Below, piece after piece: positions 7,209-18,609 of a DNA stretch of 64,000 nucleotides (positions are counted from its first letter, which is position 1; each line of letters starts with the position of its first letter). The notes under the pieces are model-generated. The model had not been told where the DNA came from and searched no databases. It saw only the letters and a program-made list of their open reading frames with translations. Origin of the DNA: an uncultured Dialister sp. (GTDB taxonomy: Bacteria; Bacillota; Negativicutes; Veillonellales; Dialisteraceae); NCBI GenBank assembly GCA_900543165.1, contig UQQQ01000002.1:72867-136866 (forward strand), written 5' to 3'. The position numbers and the translations under genes were made by a program.

Positions 7209-8124
7209 AATCACCATCGCGACCAGAGAAAGCCTTCTGGCTCTTTGGCAGGCGAAATACGTCGCGCATGCTTTGGAAGAAGCACATCCGGGGCTCACTG
7301 TCGAGCTCTTTCCCGTCAGTACGAAAGGAGATCAGATCCTCGATCGTCCGCTGGTTGAAATCGGAGGAAAAGGACTTTTCATTAAAGAACTTGAGGTCAT
7401 CCTGCTCGAAGGGAAGGCGGATATCGCCGTCCACTCTTTGAAGGATATGACAGCGGAATGTCCGAAAGGGCTCACCATCGCCGCAGTCACGAAGCGAGAA
7501 GATCCCAGAGACGCCTTCGTATCGAACAAATACCGGTCGCTGGACGATCTTCCGCTCCATGCGAAAGTGGGGACATCGAGCCTCCGGCGTCAGGCGCAGC
7601 TCCTGCACCTGCGCAGGGATCTGGAAATCAGATCCCTGCGCGGCAATGTGCAGACCCGTCTTCGGCATCTGGATGAAGGTGACTTTGATGCGATCATTCT
7701 TGCGGCAGCAGGGCTCAAACGTCTCGGTCTTGCCGAGCGCATCTGTTCTTTCATTGATACAGAGACAAGCATCCCGGCTGCAGGACAGGGGGTCATGGCA
7801 GTCGAAGCCCGGTCAGATGACAAGGAGACACTGGACTTGATTTCTTTCCTGCATGACAGCGATGTGGCATCCTGCATCAGCGCTGAGCGTGCGTTCCTTG
7901 CCAAAGTCGGCGGGGACTGCAAAGTACCGGCTGGCATCTATGCGGTAGCGAAAGATGGCGGCATCGAGGCCCATGCCTTTATCGCTTCCACCGATGGAAA
8001 GAGACTCTATCGCAGCAAGAGATTGGCTGCTGTTTCTGAAGCCGTATCTGTCGGAAAGGCTCTGGCTGCAGAGCTTTTGGATGCCGGCGGAAGAGAAGTG
8101 CTTGAGGAAATGCAGAAAATATAA
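7198..8124 (+). CDS. hemC: Porphobilinogen deaminase (hydroxymethylbilane synthase)
   Basis: Joins four porphobilinogens into hydroxymethylbilane. I prefer TTG 7198 (MKNKITIATRESLLALWQA), which has AAAGGGG at 7184-7190 and matches the family N-terminus. An in-frame ATG at 7177 would add seven residues without a clear ribosome site. Motifs are ATRESLLALWQA, HSLKDMTAE, GTSSLRRQAQL, LRGNVQTRL and the dipyrromethane-cofactor cysteine in VGGDCKVPAGIYA near residue 240. Length is 308 residues, normal. It overlaps hemA by 11 bp, so translation is probably coupled. Confidence 0.95.
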   Translation: MKNKITIATRESLLALWQAKYVAHALEEAHPGLTVELFPVSTKGDQILDRPLVEIGGKGLFIKELEVILLEGKADIAVHSLKDMTAECPKGLTIAAVTKREDPRDAFVSNKYRSLDDLPLHAKVGTSSLRRQAQLLHLRRDLEIRSLRGNVQTRLRHLDEGDFDAIILAAAGLKRLGLAERICSFIDTETSIPAAGQGVMAVEARSDDKETLDLISFLHDSDVASCISAERAFLAKVGGDCKVPAGIYAVAKDGGIEAHAFIASTDGKRLYRSKRLAAVSEAVSVGKALAAELLDAGGREVLEEMQKI

Positions 8125-8127
8125 ATA

Positions 8128-8270
8128 AGGGTTCAAGATCCGAGGAGCCTGCGAGGTGCGCTTCTGCGTCCCCGATAAGGGGCTGCATAGGAGCGAGGGC
8201 ATGCGCCGAATATAGCGAGCGACTGTGGTATTTCAGTCATCCGTCACTTCTGACCCCTCATCCAACCAAG
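8128..8270 (+). repeat. Diverged repeat-like spacer inside the hem operon
   Basis: The 178-bp gap between hemC and cobA-hemD holds GGTTCAAGATCC, GCGCCGAATATAGCGAG and GTATTTCAGTCATCCGTCACTTCTGACCCC, resembling the right-hand part of family B repeats. I see no terminator or promoter here, so the operon probably reads through. Confidence 0.4.
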
Positions 8271-8302
8271 AACTACCCACTAAAGAAAACGAGGAGATTT
8301 CT

Positions 8303-12193
<3,891 letters not shown>

Positions 12194-12220
12194 AGCCGCT
12201 GACTCTGCTCTTTTGATAAA

Positions 12221-12270
12221 CGCATACAAACCGTCCTGCCATGTATCCGGCAGGGCGGTTTTTGTATGCG
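12221..12270 (+). terminator. Terminator of the tetrapyrrole operon
   Basis: A long stem: CGCATACAAACCG and CCTGCC on the left pair with GGCAGG and CGGTTTTTGTATGCG on the right, around an 8-nt loop. A T-run lies in the right arm. Confidence 0.8.
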
Positions 12271-12399
12271 CTCAGTCGCTCTGCTGCCCGCAGAAAGGGA
12301 AACTATGGACATTTTGACATACGATCCGCGTTTCTTTTGATGGCGTGGAGGTGGATCATCCATGCTTTTCGCGCATAGGTATAGATAAAAGATAGGTAT

Positions 12400-12428
12400 T
12401 TGCGATGAAGAGCGGTTCTCTGTATACT
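12400..12428 (+). promoter_or_regulatory. Promoter of the exported phosphoesterase gene
   Basis: TTGCGA (12400-12405), a 17-bp spacer and TATACT (12423-12428), about 50 bp before the ATG. Confidence 0.7.
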
Positions 12429-12478
12429 AAAGGAAAAACAGGGAAACAAGGATTCCTGAAGGAAGGAACTATAAAACC

Positions 12479-13759
12479 ATGATATACTGGAAAATATGCC
12501 TTGGAATAGCACTTGCGCTTTCGGCACTAGCAGTTTCTGCCTGCGGGGGAAGCACGGGGAAGGGAGCCTCTTCCGCTTCTTCTCCGGTGATTCAGACGAT
12601 GCAGGCGCAGGCTCTGCGCCAGATCGTGGCAGCCGATAATACGAAAGGGCGCACGATCATGTGGCAGCTAAAGACAGAGAAAGACTGCACGCTGGAGTAT
12701 CGCGTGAAAGGAAGCGATAGGATTTTCTCCGAGAAAGCCACGTCGAAAGCATACAAAGGGAATAACGGCGTCTCCGACAGCTATCTCTACACGGCGCGCC
12801 TTACGAATCTGGCAAAGGGTACAGACTATGAGTACCGCACGCGCACGGGAGATACGGTCGGTGAGTGGTATCCGCTGAAGACCGACGACGGCAAATCTTT
12901 CAAGGCGGTCATTGTTTCTGATTCACAGAGCTCGGATTATGCGGACTGGGAGAAGTTATTCAAAGGTGCGATGGCACGGAACAAGGATGCGGATTTCTTC
13001 GTCGACCTTGGGGATATTGTCGACAATGGTGAGGATGAGTACCAGTGGCAGACCTGGCTGAAATCGGTTGAGCCGACCATTTCGGATATTCCTCTCGCGC
13101 CGGCGCTAGGAAATCACGAGGCGTACACGCTCGACTGGAAGATGATGCTCCCGGAGCGGTATACATCGCATTTCAACGTGCCTGAGAATGGAGACAGATC
13201 GCTTTCGAATCACTACTACTCTTTCGACTGGGGCGATGTTCATTTCACGGTACTCGATACATCGCTCTATGAAGAAAAAGAATGGATACCGGATCTCTAC
13301 GAAAAAGAAAAGGTCTGGGCGAAAAAGGATATCCTGCAATCGAAAAAGAAATGGAAAGTGGTCCTGATGCACAAGGATCCTTTCCAGTACGGCTTCGCCG
13401 ATCCTTTGCGGCCGGTGCGTCAGGAGGGCTTCTCCGAAGAAGGGGAGACCTTCATGCCGATCTTCGATGAGACAGGCGTGGATCTGGTACTTTCCGCCCA
13501 TCTTCATACCTATCGTGATCGCGGTCATGTATATGATTTTAAGAGAAATCCAAAGGGACCGGCGTATGTGATCCTTGGACTTTCCGGCAATGTGCGTTAT
13601 CCGGGGCTTTGGAAAGAGCATTGGCTCGATGAATACACGGCGCCGCAGCCGGAAATAGACAATTATATGGTCCTTGAGGCTAGCGAGGATGCGCTCATCC
13701 TGACCGGCTACCTTCCTGACGGCAGTGAGCTTCATCGGACGGAAGTCAGAAAGAAATGA
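12479..13759 (+). CDS. Exported purple-acid-phosphatase-like metallophosphoesterase (lipoprotein)
   Basis: 426 residues with a lipoprotein signal: a hydrophobic stretch, then LAVSAC with the lipid-modified cysteine near residue 21. Next comes a fibronectin-like N-terminal domain typical of purple acid phosphatases (RTIMWQLKTEKDCTLEYRVK, about residues 56-75). The calcineurin-like metal site follows: AVIVSDSQSSDY, VDLGDIVDNG near residue 177, LGNHEAY near 205, VVLMHKDPF and SAHLHTYRDRGH near 340. These supply the Asp, Asn and His ligands of a dinuclear centre. The substrate is unknown; phosphate scavenging from organic phosphates outside the membrane is plausible. It stands alone between its own promoter and terminator. 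Confidence 0.88.
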   Translation: MIYWKICLGIALALSALAVSACGGSTGKGASSASSPVIQTMQAQALRQIVAADNTKGRTIMWQLKTEKDCTLEYRVKGSDRIFSEKATSKAYKGNNGVSDSYLYTARLTNLAKGTDYEYRTRTGDTVGEWYPLKTDDGKSFKAVIVSDSQSSDYADWEKLFKGAMARNKDADFFVDLGDIVDNGEDEYQWQTWLKSVEPTISDIPLAPALGNHEAYTLDWKMMLPERYTSHFNVPENGDRSLSNHYYSFDWGDVHFTVLDTSLYEEKEWIPDLYEKEKVWAKKDILQSKKKWKVVLMHKDPFQYGFADPLRPVRQEGFSEEGETFMPIFDETGVDLVLSAHLHTYRDRGHVYDFKRNPKGPAYVILGLSGNVRYPGLWKEHWLDEYTAPQPEIDNYMVLEASEDALILTGYLPDGSELHRTEVRKK

Positions 13760-13765
13760 ATCAAG

Positions 13766-13807
13766 AAACGCGGATGACATTCAAAAAGGATGTCATCCGC
13801 GTTTTTT
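13766..13807 (+). terminator. Terminator after the phosphoesterase
   Basis: A 14-bp stem (AAACGCGGATGACA at 13766-13779 with 13791-13804) is followed by T residues. Confidence 0.9.
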
Positions 13808-13899
13808 GATTGCGGGGAAAAGCAGAATTCCTGCTCTTCAATCCACCGTTCCCCCTATATGTTACAATAGAGGAAATCATTCGCAGGGAGGGAAAAACG

Positions 13900-16059
13900 A
13901 TGCAGGATGTACTGGCAGGGCTCAATGATAGGCAGAAAGAAGCTGTGACGACGACAGAGGGTGTGGTGCGTGTGATCGCAGGTGCAGGGAGCGGAAAAAC
14001 GCGCGCTTTGACGCATCGCTTTGCGTACCTTGTGAATGAGCTCGGCATCCTTCCCGGGCATATTCTTTGCGCGACATTTACGAATAAAGCCGCGCGGGAA
14101 ATGGCGATGCGTATCCATCAGCTGACAGGAGATGAAGATACGGGCTATATTTCCACCTTCCACTCTTTCTGCGTGTCAGTCCTGCAGGAAGACAGCTATG
14201 CTGTTTCGTACCCGAAAAGCTTCATGGTGATCGACAATGCGGACATTGATGATATGCTCTCGATGGTGTATGAGGAAATGGAGCTGACACTGCGGGATAT
14301 GCCATTCTCCAAAGCGCGCGATATGATCGAGATGAAAAAGTGCGTCTTTGAGCCAGAGTACTATCGGGATATGATCGCGATGCCGATTTCCACACTCTAC
14401 GAAAAATACCACAAGGCGACCAATGTGGAAGACATCATTTTCTACGGATACCTTTATCAGGAGAAAAAATGCTTCGCCCTCGACTACAATGACCTCATCA
14501 AGTTCACGCTCTATATTTTTGAAGAGCACGAAGACATATGCCGGAAGTGGCAGTCACGTCTCGAGTACATCATGGTGGATGAGTTTCAGGATATCGACCC
14601 ACTCCAGTATGAGCTGATGCGTGTGCTGGCTGGCTATCACAAGAATCTTTTCGTCGTGGGTGATCCGGATCAGACGATTTACACTTGGCGTGGGGCGAAT
14701 ATCCGCTTTCTCCTGGACTTTGACAAGCATTTTCCCGATGTGAAGACGATCGTGATGAATGACAACTACCGATCGACGCCGGAAATCCTTGCAGCGGCTA
14801 ATTCGCTGATTTCCAAGAATCAGAATCGCATGACGAAGGATCTCATCGCTCATCAACCGAGTGGGCAGAAGGTGACCTGTTTCCATTTGAAAACAGCAGA
14901 GGATGAAGCCCGACGGATCTGCGAAGAAATACATATGCTTCATGACCACCACATTTCCTACAAGGACATGACGCTTCTTTATCGGGCTCACTACGTGACA
15001 AGGAATCTTGAGGAAGCACTTCTCAAAGAAAAGATCCCCTATACCATGTACAGTGGGACGCAGTTTTTCTCGCGGATGGAGATTAAGGATGCCCTCTGCT
15101 ACCTGCGTATGCTTGCATACAAGGATGATATGGCTTTCCGGCGCATCGTGAATGTCCCGAAACGAAATATGGGCCCTAAGCGTATGCAGTTTTTGGAAAC
15201 GATTGCCCGGGAGCAGGGGATCACTCTCTATGAAGCGCTCACATCGCACATGGATGATCCGATCTTCAAAGGGACTAGGGCTTCTGATTTCGTAGAGCTC
15301 ATCGAAACTTTTTCCAAAGACAGGGAAGGGCGGCCTGTTTCAGAAATCCTTTCTGCCATACTGGATGAGAGCGGTTATGAGGAAATGATGCGTACCGTGG
15401 GGAGCCAGGAGCGTCTGGATAATCTCGCGGAACTCAAGCAGTCCGTCTCCGAGTATGAAATGACTGCCGGCGAAGAGACGGGCATCGCAGACTATCTCGC
15501 GCATGCAGCCCTTTTCTCCAATCTGGACACATCGCTTTCGGAAGACAAGGTGAAGCTCATGACCATTCATACGGCGAAAGGGCTGGAATTTCCTTACGTC
15601 TTTCTCTGCGGTATGAATGAAGGCATTTTTCCATCAAGGAAGACGCGCACCCGCCAGGCGATGGAAGAAGAGCGCCGCCTCGCTTTTGTTGCCCTGACGC
15701 GCGCCAGGAAAGGACTCTATCTCTCAGAAGCGGGCGGCTGGGGGATCGATGGCGCGCACCGCTATCCGTCCCGATTTATTTTCGATATCGAGCCAGACAC
15801 TCTTTATTTCGATCCGCCGCTGACAGACGAATACAAAGCAGAAAGTCTCTCCTATATCGAGCGCATGGAAGAAGGCCTGCGGGAGGATGCGTCTTCTGGG
15901 ATTCGATTCGAAAGAGGCGATCGTATCCGCCATCGCGTCTTTGGTGAAGGCACCGTGGAAGAGGTAGAGGAAGCCGAGCAGTCCTATACCATTCACTTCG
16001 ACGGCATGACGACCGCAAGAAAGATCGCATTCCGCGTGAAGATGGAAAAGGTCGATTAA
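13900..16059 (+). CDS. pcrA: UvrD/PcrA-family superfamily 1 DNA helicase
   Basis: 3'-5' DNA translocase and helicase for repair and for clearing replication obstacles. ATG 13900 has GGGAGGG about nine bases upstream. The 719-residue protein shows motif Ia/Walker A AGAGSGKTRALTHR near residue 27, FTNKAAREM, Walker B MVDEFQDIDPLQY near 225, VGDPDQTIYTWRGAN near 255, TIHTAKGLEFPYVFLCG near 562 and ALTRARKGLYL near 605. The C-terminal tail GDRIRHRVFGEGTVEEVEE is the PcrA-type Tudor-like RNA-polymerase-binding segment. No pcrB or ligA neighbour is present; the gene stands between a terminator and a repeat-filled gap. Confidence 0.93.
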   Translation: MQDVLAGLNDRQKEAVTTTEGVVRVIAGAGSGKTRALTHRFAYLVNELGILPGHILCATFTNKAAREMAMRIHQLTGDEDTGYISTFHSFCVSVLQEDSYAVSYPKSFMVIDNADIDDMLSMVYEEMELTLRDMPFSKARDMIEMKKCVFEPEYYRDMIAMPISTLYEKYHKATNVEDIIFYGYLYQEKKCFALDYNDLIKFTLYIFEEHEDICRKWQSRLEYIMVDEFQDIDPLQYELMRVLAGYHKNLFVVGDPDQTIYTWRGANIRFLLDFDKHFPDVKTIVMNDNYRSTPEILAAANSLISKNQNRMTKDLIAHQPSGQKVTCFHLKTAEDEARRICEEIHMLHDHHISYKDMTLLYRAHYVTRNLEEALLKEKIPYTMYSGTQFFSRMEIKDALCYLRMLAYKDDMAFRRIVNVPKRNMGPKRMQFLETIAREQGITLYEALTSHMDDPIFKGTRASDFVELIETFSKDREGRPVSEILSAILDESGYEEMMRTVGSQERLDNLAELKQSVSEYEMTAGEETGIADYLAHAALFSNLDTSLSEDKVKLMTIHTAKGLEFPYVFLCGMNEGIFPSRKTRTRQAMEEERRLAFVALTRARKGLYLSEAGGWGIDGAHRYPSRFIFDIEPDTLYFDPPLTDEYKAESLSYIERMEEGLREDASSGIRFERGDRIRHRVFGEGTVEEVEEAEQSYTIHFDGMTTARKIAFRVKMEKVD

Positions 16060-16147
16060 GGTTCGTTCATTCCCCTTCCGCAGAAGGAGTGACATGCCGA
16101 GAACCGTAAAAAAATGTCAAGGCAGGCACGGAAACAGATTTTCACAA

Positions 16148-16329
16148 GGGTTAGCCCATGGGGTGCGCTGCCATGATTACGTTTGAAAGCTTCCCTTGAA
16201 TGAGAACTTAGAAATGAGAAATGGGAAATTGTGGTGCGGCGCATAAGAAAATAGAAATGCCGCGGAGTATAAATAGGGCGATGCCTGAAAGTGAAATTTC
16301 AGTCACTAACCACTCATCCCTGACTCCTG
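16148..16329 (+). repeat. Interspersed repeat family B, near-complete copy
   Basis: Holds GGGTTAGCCCATGGGG, TGAATGAGAACTTAGAAATG, GTGGTGCGGCGCATAAGAAA, GCCGCGGAGTATAAATAGG, GCGATGCC and the heptad region TTTCAGTCACTAACCACTC. The rest of the 408-bp gap up to 16467 holds only the promoter of the next gene. Confidence 0.75.
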
Positions 16330-16415
16330 CTTTCAAACTTTTTATACAAGGTTTTGTCATAACCTTTTTACTGAATTAAAAATACTTTGAAATCTGAAAA
16401 ATGAGAAGACTATCG

Positions 16416-16424
16416 TGGTATAAT
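16416..16424 (+). promoter_or_regulatory. Extended -10 promoter before the FecCD permease
   Basis: TGGTATAAT forms an extended -10 element (TG-n-TATAAT). No good -35 lies at the correct distance. I see no riboswitch fold in the short leader. Confidence 0.5.
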
Positions 16425-16467
16425 AAAGCATAGTGAGTTTTATCATATGGTTCTATGAGGAGGAACG

Positions 16468-17475
16468 ATGAGTAAAAAAGGCGAATATGAGACAGGGAAG
16501 AGCAAGGCGCTGCGCGTAGCGATCATTGGCTGCTTTGCCGCATTCACTGTCTTTGCCATGATTGCAAGCCTTCTTTTCGGATCGGCAGATATTTCTTTCG
16601 GTGTGATTCTTCATACGCTCATGGGAAATGTCCAGACGACCGATGAGATGGTCATCTGGAATATCCGGTTTCCGCGAAATATCGTAGGGGCGCTTGTCGG
16701 GGCGAATCTTGCCGTATCGGGCGCGATCCTGCAGGCGGTGATGAAGAATCCGCTGGCGGATCCGGGCATCGTAGGTGTTTCTTCTGGTGCAGGCCTTGCC
16801 GGGGTCATTATGCTGATTTTCATGCCGGAGGCATCTCTTCTGCTGACGCCTGTGGCTTTCATCGGTGCGATGCTTTCTGCGGCGGCGGTGTATGCCCTTG
16901 CGTGGAAGAATGGTATCCGACCAAGCCGTATCATTCTGGCAGGCGTTGCCGTCAGCGCATTTCTGGGGAGCGGGATCTCGGCGCTGCTCGTCTTCTACTC
17001 GGATAAAGTACAGGGGGCGCTTCTCTGGATGGTCGGCGGTCTTTCCGCACGCAGCTGGCCGCAGGTAGAGTCTCTTTTCCCGTACACGATCTTAGGGCTT
17101 GTCTTTGCCATCTGCGGATGCAAGGCGCTCACCATTCTTTCTCTTGGCGATGAGACGGCGCGCGGGCTCGGTCTTCCTGTCGAGAAAGTCCGCTTCACAA
17201 TGACGGCCGTCGCAGCGCTTCTTGCTGCCGGTGCGGTCAGCATCGCGGGGCTCATCGGTTTTGTCGGCCTTGTTGTGCCTCATATTGTCCGCCTGATCGT
17301 CGGGACGGACTATAAGTATGTCGTACCCGGCTCCGCTATTCTGGGAGCGGGGGTACTCGTCTTCTGCGATACGCTCGGACGTGTCCTCTTCTCACCGATA
17401 GAGATCCCTGCGGGCATCATCATGGCCTTTCTTGGTGCTCCATTTTTCCTGTATCTGTTAAGGAGGAGCGCATGA
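16468..17475 (+). CDS. FecCD/BtuC-family ABC transporter permease
   Basis: Inner-membrane permease of a type II importer for metal chelates, haem or corrinoids. The 335 residues are strongly hydrophobic, consistent with about ten transmembrane helices after a short charged N-terminus. Family blocks seen are WNIRFPRNIVGALVGANLAV near residue 63, GAILQAVMKNPLADPGIVGV (85-104), a GLPV element followed by FVGLVVPHIVRLIVG near 270, and a C-terminal EIPAGIIMAFLGAPFFLYLL segment. The stop overlaps the ATPase start. No substrate-binding protein adjoins it; the BtuF/FecB-type lipoprotein at 57443-58372 is a candidate partner. The substrate cannot be deduced from sequence alone. Confidence 0.92.
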   Translation: MSKKGEYETGKSKALRVAIIGCFAAFTVFAMIASLLFGSADISFGVILHTLMGNVQTTDEMVIWNIRFPRNIVGALVGANLAVSGAILQAVMKNPLADPGIVGVSSGAGLAGVIMLIFMPEASLLLTPVAFIGAMLSAAAVYALAWKNGIRPSRIILAGVAVSAFLGSGISALLVFYSDKVQGALLWMVGGLSARSWPQVESLFPYTILGLVFAICGCKALTILSLGDETARGLGLPVEKVRFTMTAVAALLAAGAVSIAGLIGFVGLVVPHIVRLIVGTDYKYVVPGSAILGAGVLVFCDTLGRVLFSPIEIPAGIIMAFLGAPFFLYLLRRSA

Positions 17476-18263
17476 TGGGTGATATTGCAATCCAAATTTC
17501 TGACATCCATGTGACCTTCGGCGATCATAAGGTACTGAAGGGGGCGAGCGGCCTCATCAGAAAGGGCAGCATCGTCACCTTCCTTGGACGGAATGGCTGC
17601 GGGAAATCAACGCTCCTGAAAGCAGTGACAGGGAATCTCAAGCCGGACAAAGGGAGCGTGGAAATCGCGGGGAAACCCCTTGGTGCTTACAAAGCGGACG
17701 AGCTCTCGCGCGTCGTTGCCTTCCTGCCGCAGTTTCATGAGATCCCGAAGGATATGACTGCGGAGGAGCTCGTCTCCTGCGGACGATACCCGTACCAGCA
17801 CTGGTGGTCGGGCGTTTCCATCCATGACAGAGAAGTCGTGGAAGAGGTCATGAGGAAGACGAATACGCTTCATCTGAAAGATCGCCTGGCAGCGAGCCTT
17901 TCCGGCGGCGAACGACAGCGCGTGTGGATCGCGATGGCACTCGCACAGGAGCCGAAGATCCTGATCTTGGATGAACCGACTACATACCTTGATATCTGTC
18001 ACCAGCTCGAGGTCATGGAGCTTGTCTCGAAACTGAATTGTGAAGAAAATCTGACCGTCGTCATGGTTCTGCATGAAATCAATCAGGCTATCCGCTATTC
18101 GACAGACCTTCTCGTCCTTGAAAATGGTGTCATCGAACGCTCGGGACCACCGATGGAAGTCATGACGCATGAAGCCATTGCGGAAGTCTTCGATGTCGAT
18201 GCGGACATAGAGATGAGAAATGGCCGTCCGAGTATCGCCATCAACGGACTGCTTCAGAAATAA
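17472..18263 (+). CDS. FepC/BtuD-family ABC transporter ATPase
   Basis: Energises the permease encoded immediately upstream (4-bp overlap, with an AGGAGGAG Shine-Dalgarno inside the permease end). Walker A is GRNGCGKSTLLKAV near residue 38, the Q-loop region FLPQFHE near 85, the signature SLSGGERQRVWIAMALAQ near 138, Walker B ILILDEPTTYLD near 160 and the switch histidine in VMVLHEINQA near 197. At 263 residues it is typical of the iron-siderophore/cobalamin importer subfamily. ATG 17475 is an equally possible start. A terminator follows, so the transporter transcript carries only two genes. Confidence 0.93.
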   Translation: MMGDIAIQISDIHVTFGDHKVLKGASGLIRKGSIVTFLGRNGCGKSTLLKAVTGNLKPDKGSVEIAGKPLGAYKADELSRVVAFLPQFHEIPKDMTAEELVSCGRYPYQHWWSGVSIHDREVVEEVMRKTNTLHLKDRLAASLSGGERQRVWIAMALAQEPKILILDEPTTYLDICHQLEVMELVSKLNCEENLTVVMVLHEINQAIRYSTDLLVLENGVIERSGPPMEVMTHEAIAEVFDVDADIEMRNGRPSIAINGLLQK

Positions 18264-18275
18264 GGAATACGAAAG

Positions 18276-18298
18276 CCGCAGCAGAGCTGCGGTTTTTT
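18276..18298 (+). terminator. Terminator after the ABC transporter operon
   Basis: A 7-bp GC stem (CCGCAGC/GCTGCGG, 3-nt loop) is followed by TTTTTT. Confidence 0.9.
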
Positions 18299-18352
18299 GA
18301 TGGGGAAGAGGGGCAGCGGGCTCTATAGGTTCAAGAGGTTCGAAGGGGAAAA

Positions 18353-18530
18353 GGGATTAGGTACCTCAAGTGACTGGTGACCGAATGTCAGCTCATGGTA
18401 TCGTCACGATATACTCTGCGGCGCTTCTATATCCTTATCCACCGCTCTACCATTTCGCATTTCTGATTTCTCATTCAAGCGAGCCTTTTATTCGCAATCC
18501 AAGGGCAGCATCCCCCATGGGTTAATCCTG
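18353..18530 (-). repeat. Interspersed repeat family B, copy in reverse orientation
   Basis: Read on the minus strand it gives CAGGATTAACCCATGGGGG, TTGGATTGCGAATAAAAGG, TCGCTTGAATGAGAAATC, GCGCCGCAGAGTATATCG and, at its end, GTCACCAGTCACTTGAGG. The orientation is opposite to most other copies, which shows that the family is dispersed independently of gene direction. Confidence 0.75.
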
Positions 18531-18544
18531 TTTCTTAAAAATAT

Positions 18545-18573
18545 TTGCATGCCTTGCCCAAGTCAAGTATAAT
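18545..18573 (+). promoter_or_regulatory. Promoter of alaS
   Basis: TTGCAT (18545-18550), a 17-bp spacer and TATAAT (18568-18573). The leader to the ATG is only about 30 nt, too short for a T-box. Confidence 0.8.
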
Positions 18574-18609
18574 GTAGAAATACTTTAAGAATCACTAAGG
18601 GGGTTTATC

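Noticed and set aside
16330..16467. Cobalamin riboswitch before the BtuCD-type permease
   Set aside because: No B12 box or conserved aptamer core is present in the short leader.
18574..18609. T-box leader before alaS (and before leuS at 38268-38325)
   Set aside because: Both leaders are under 60 nt and contain no T-box sequence (TGGNACCGCG type).
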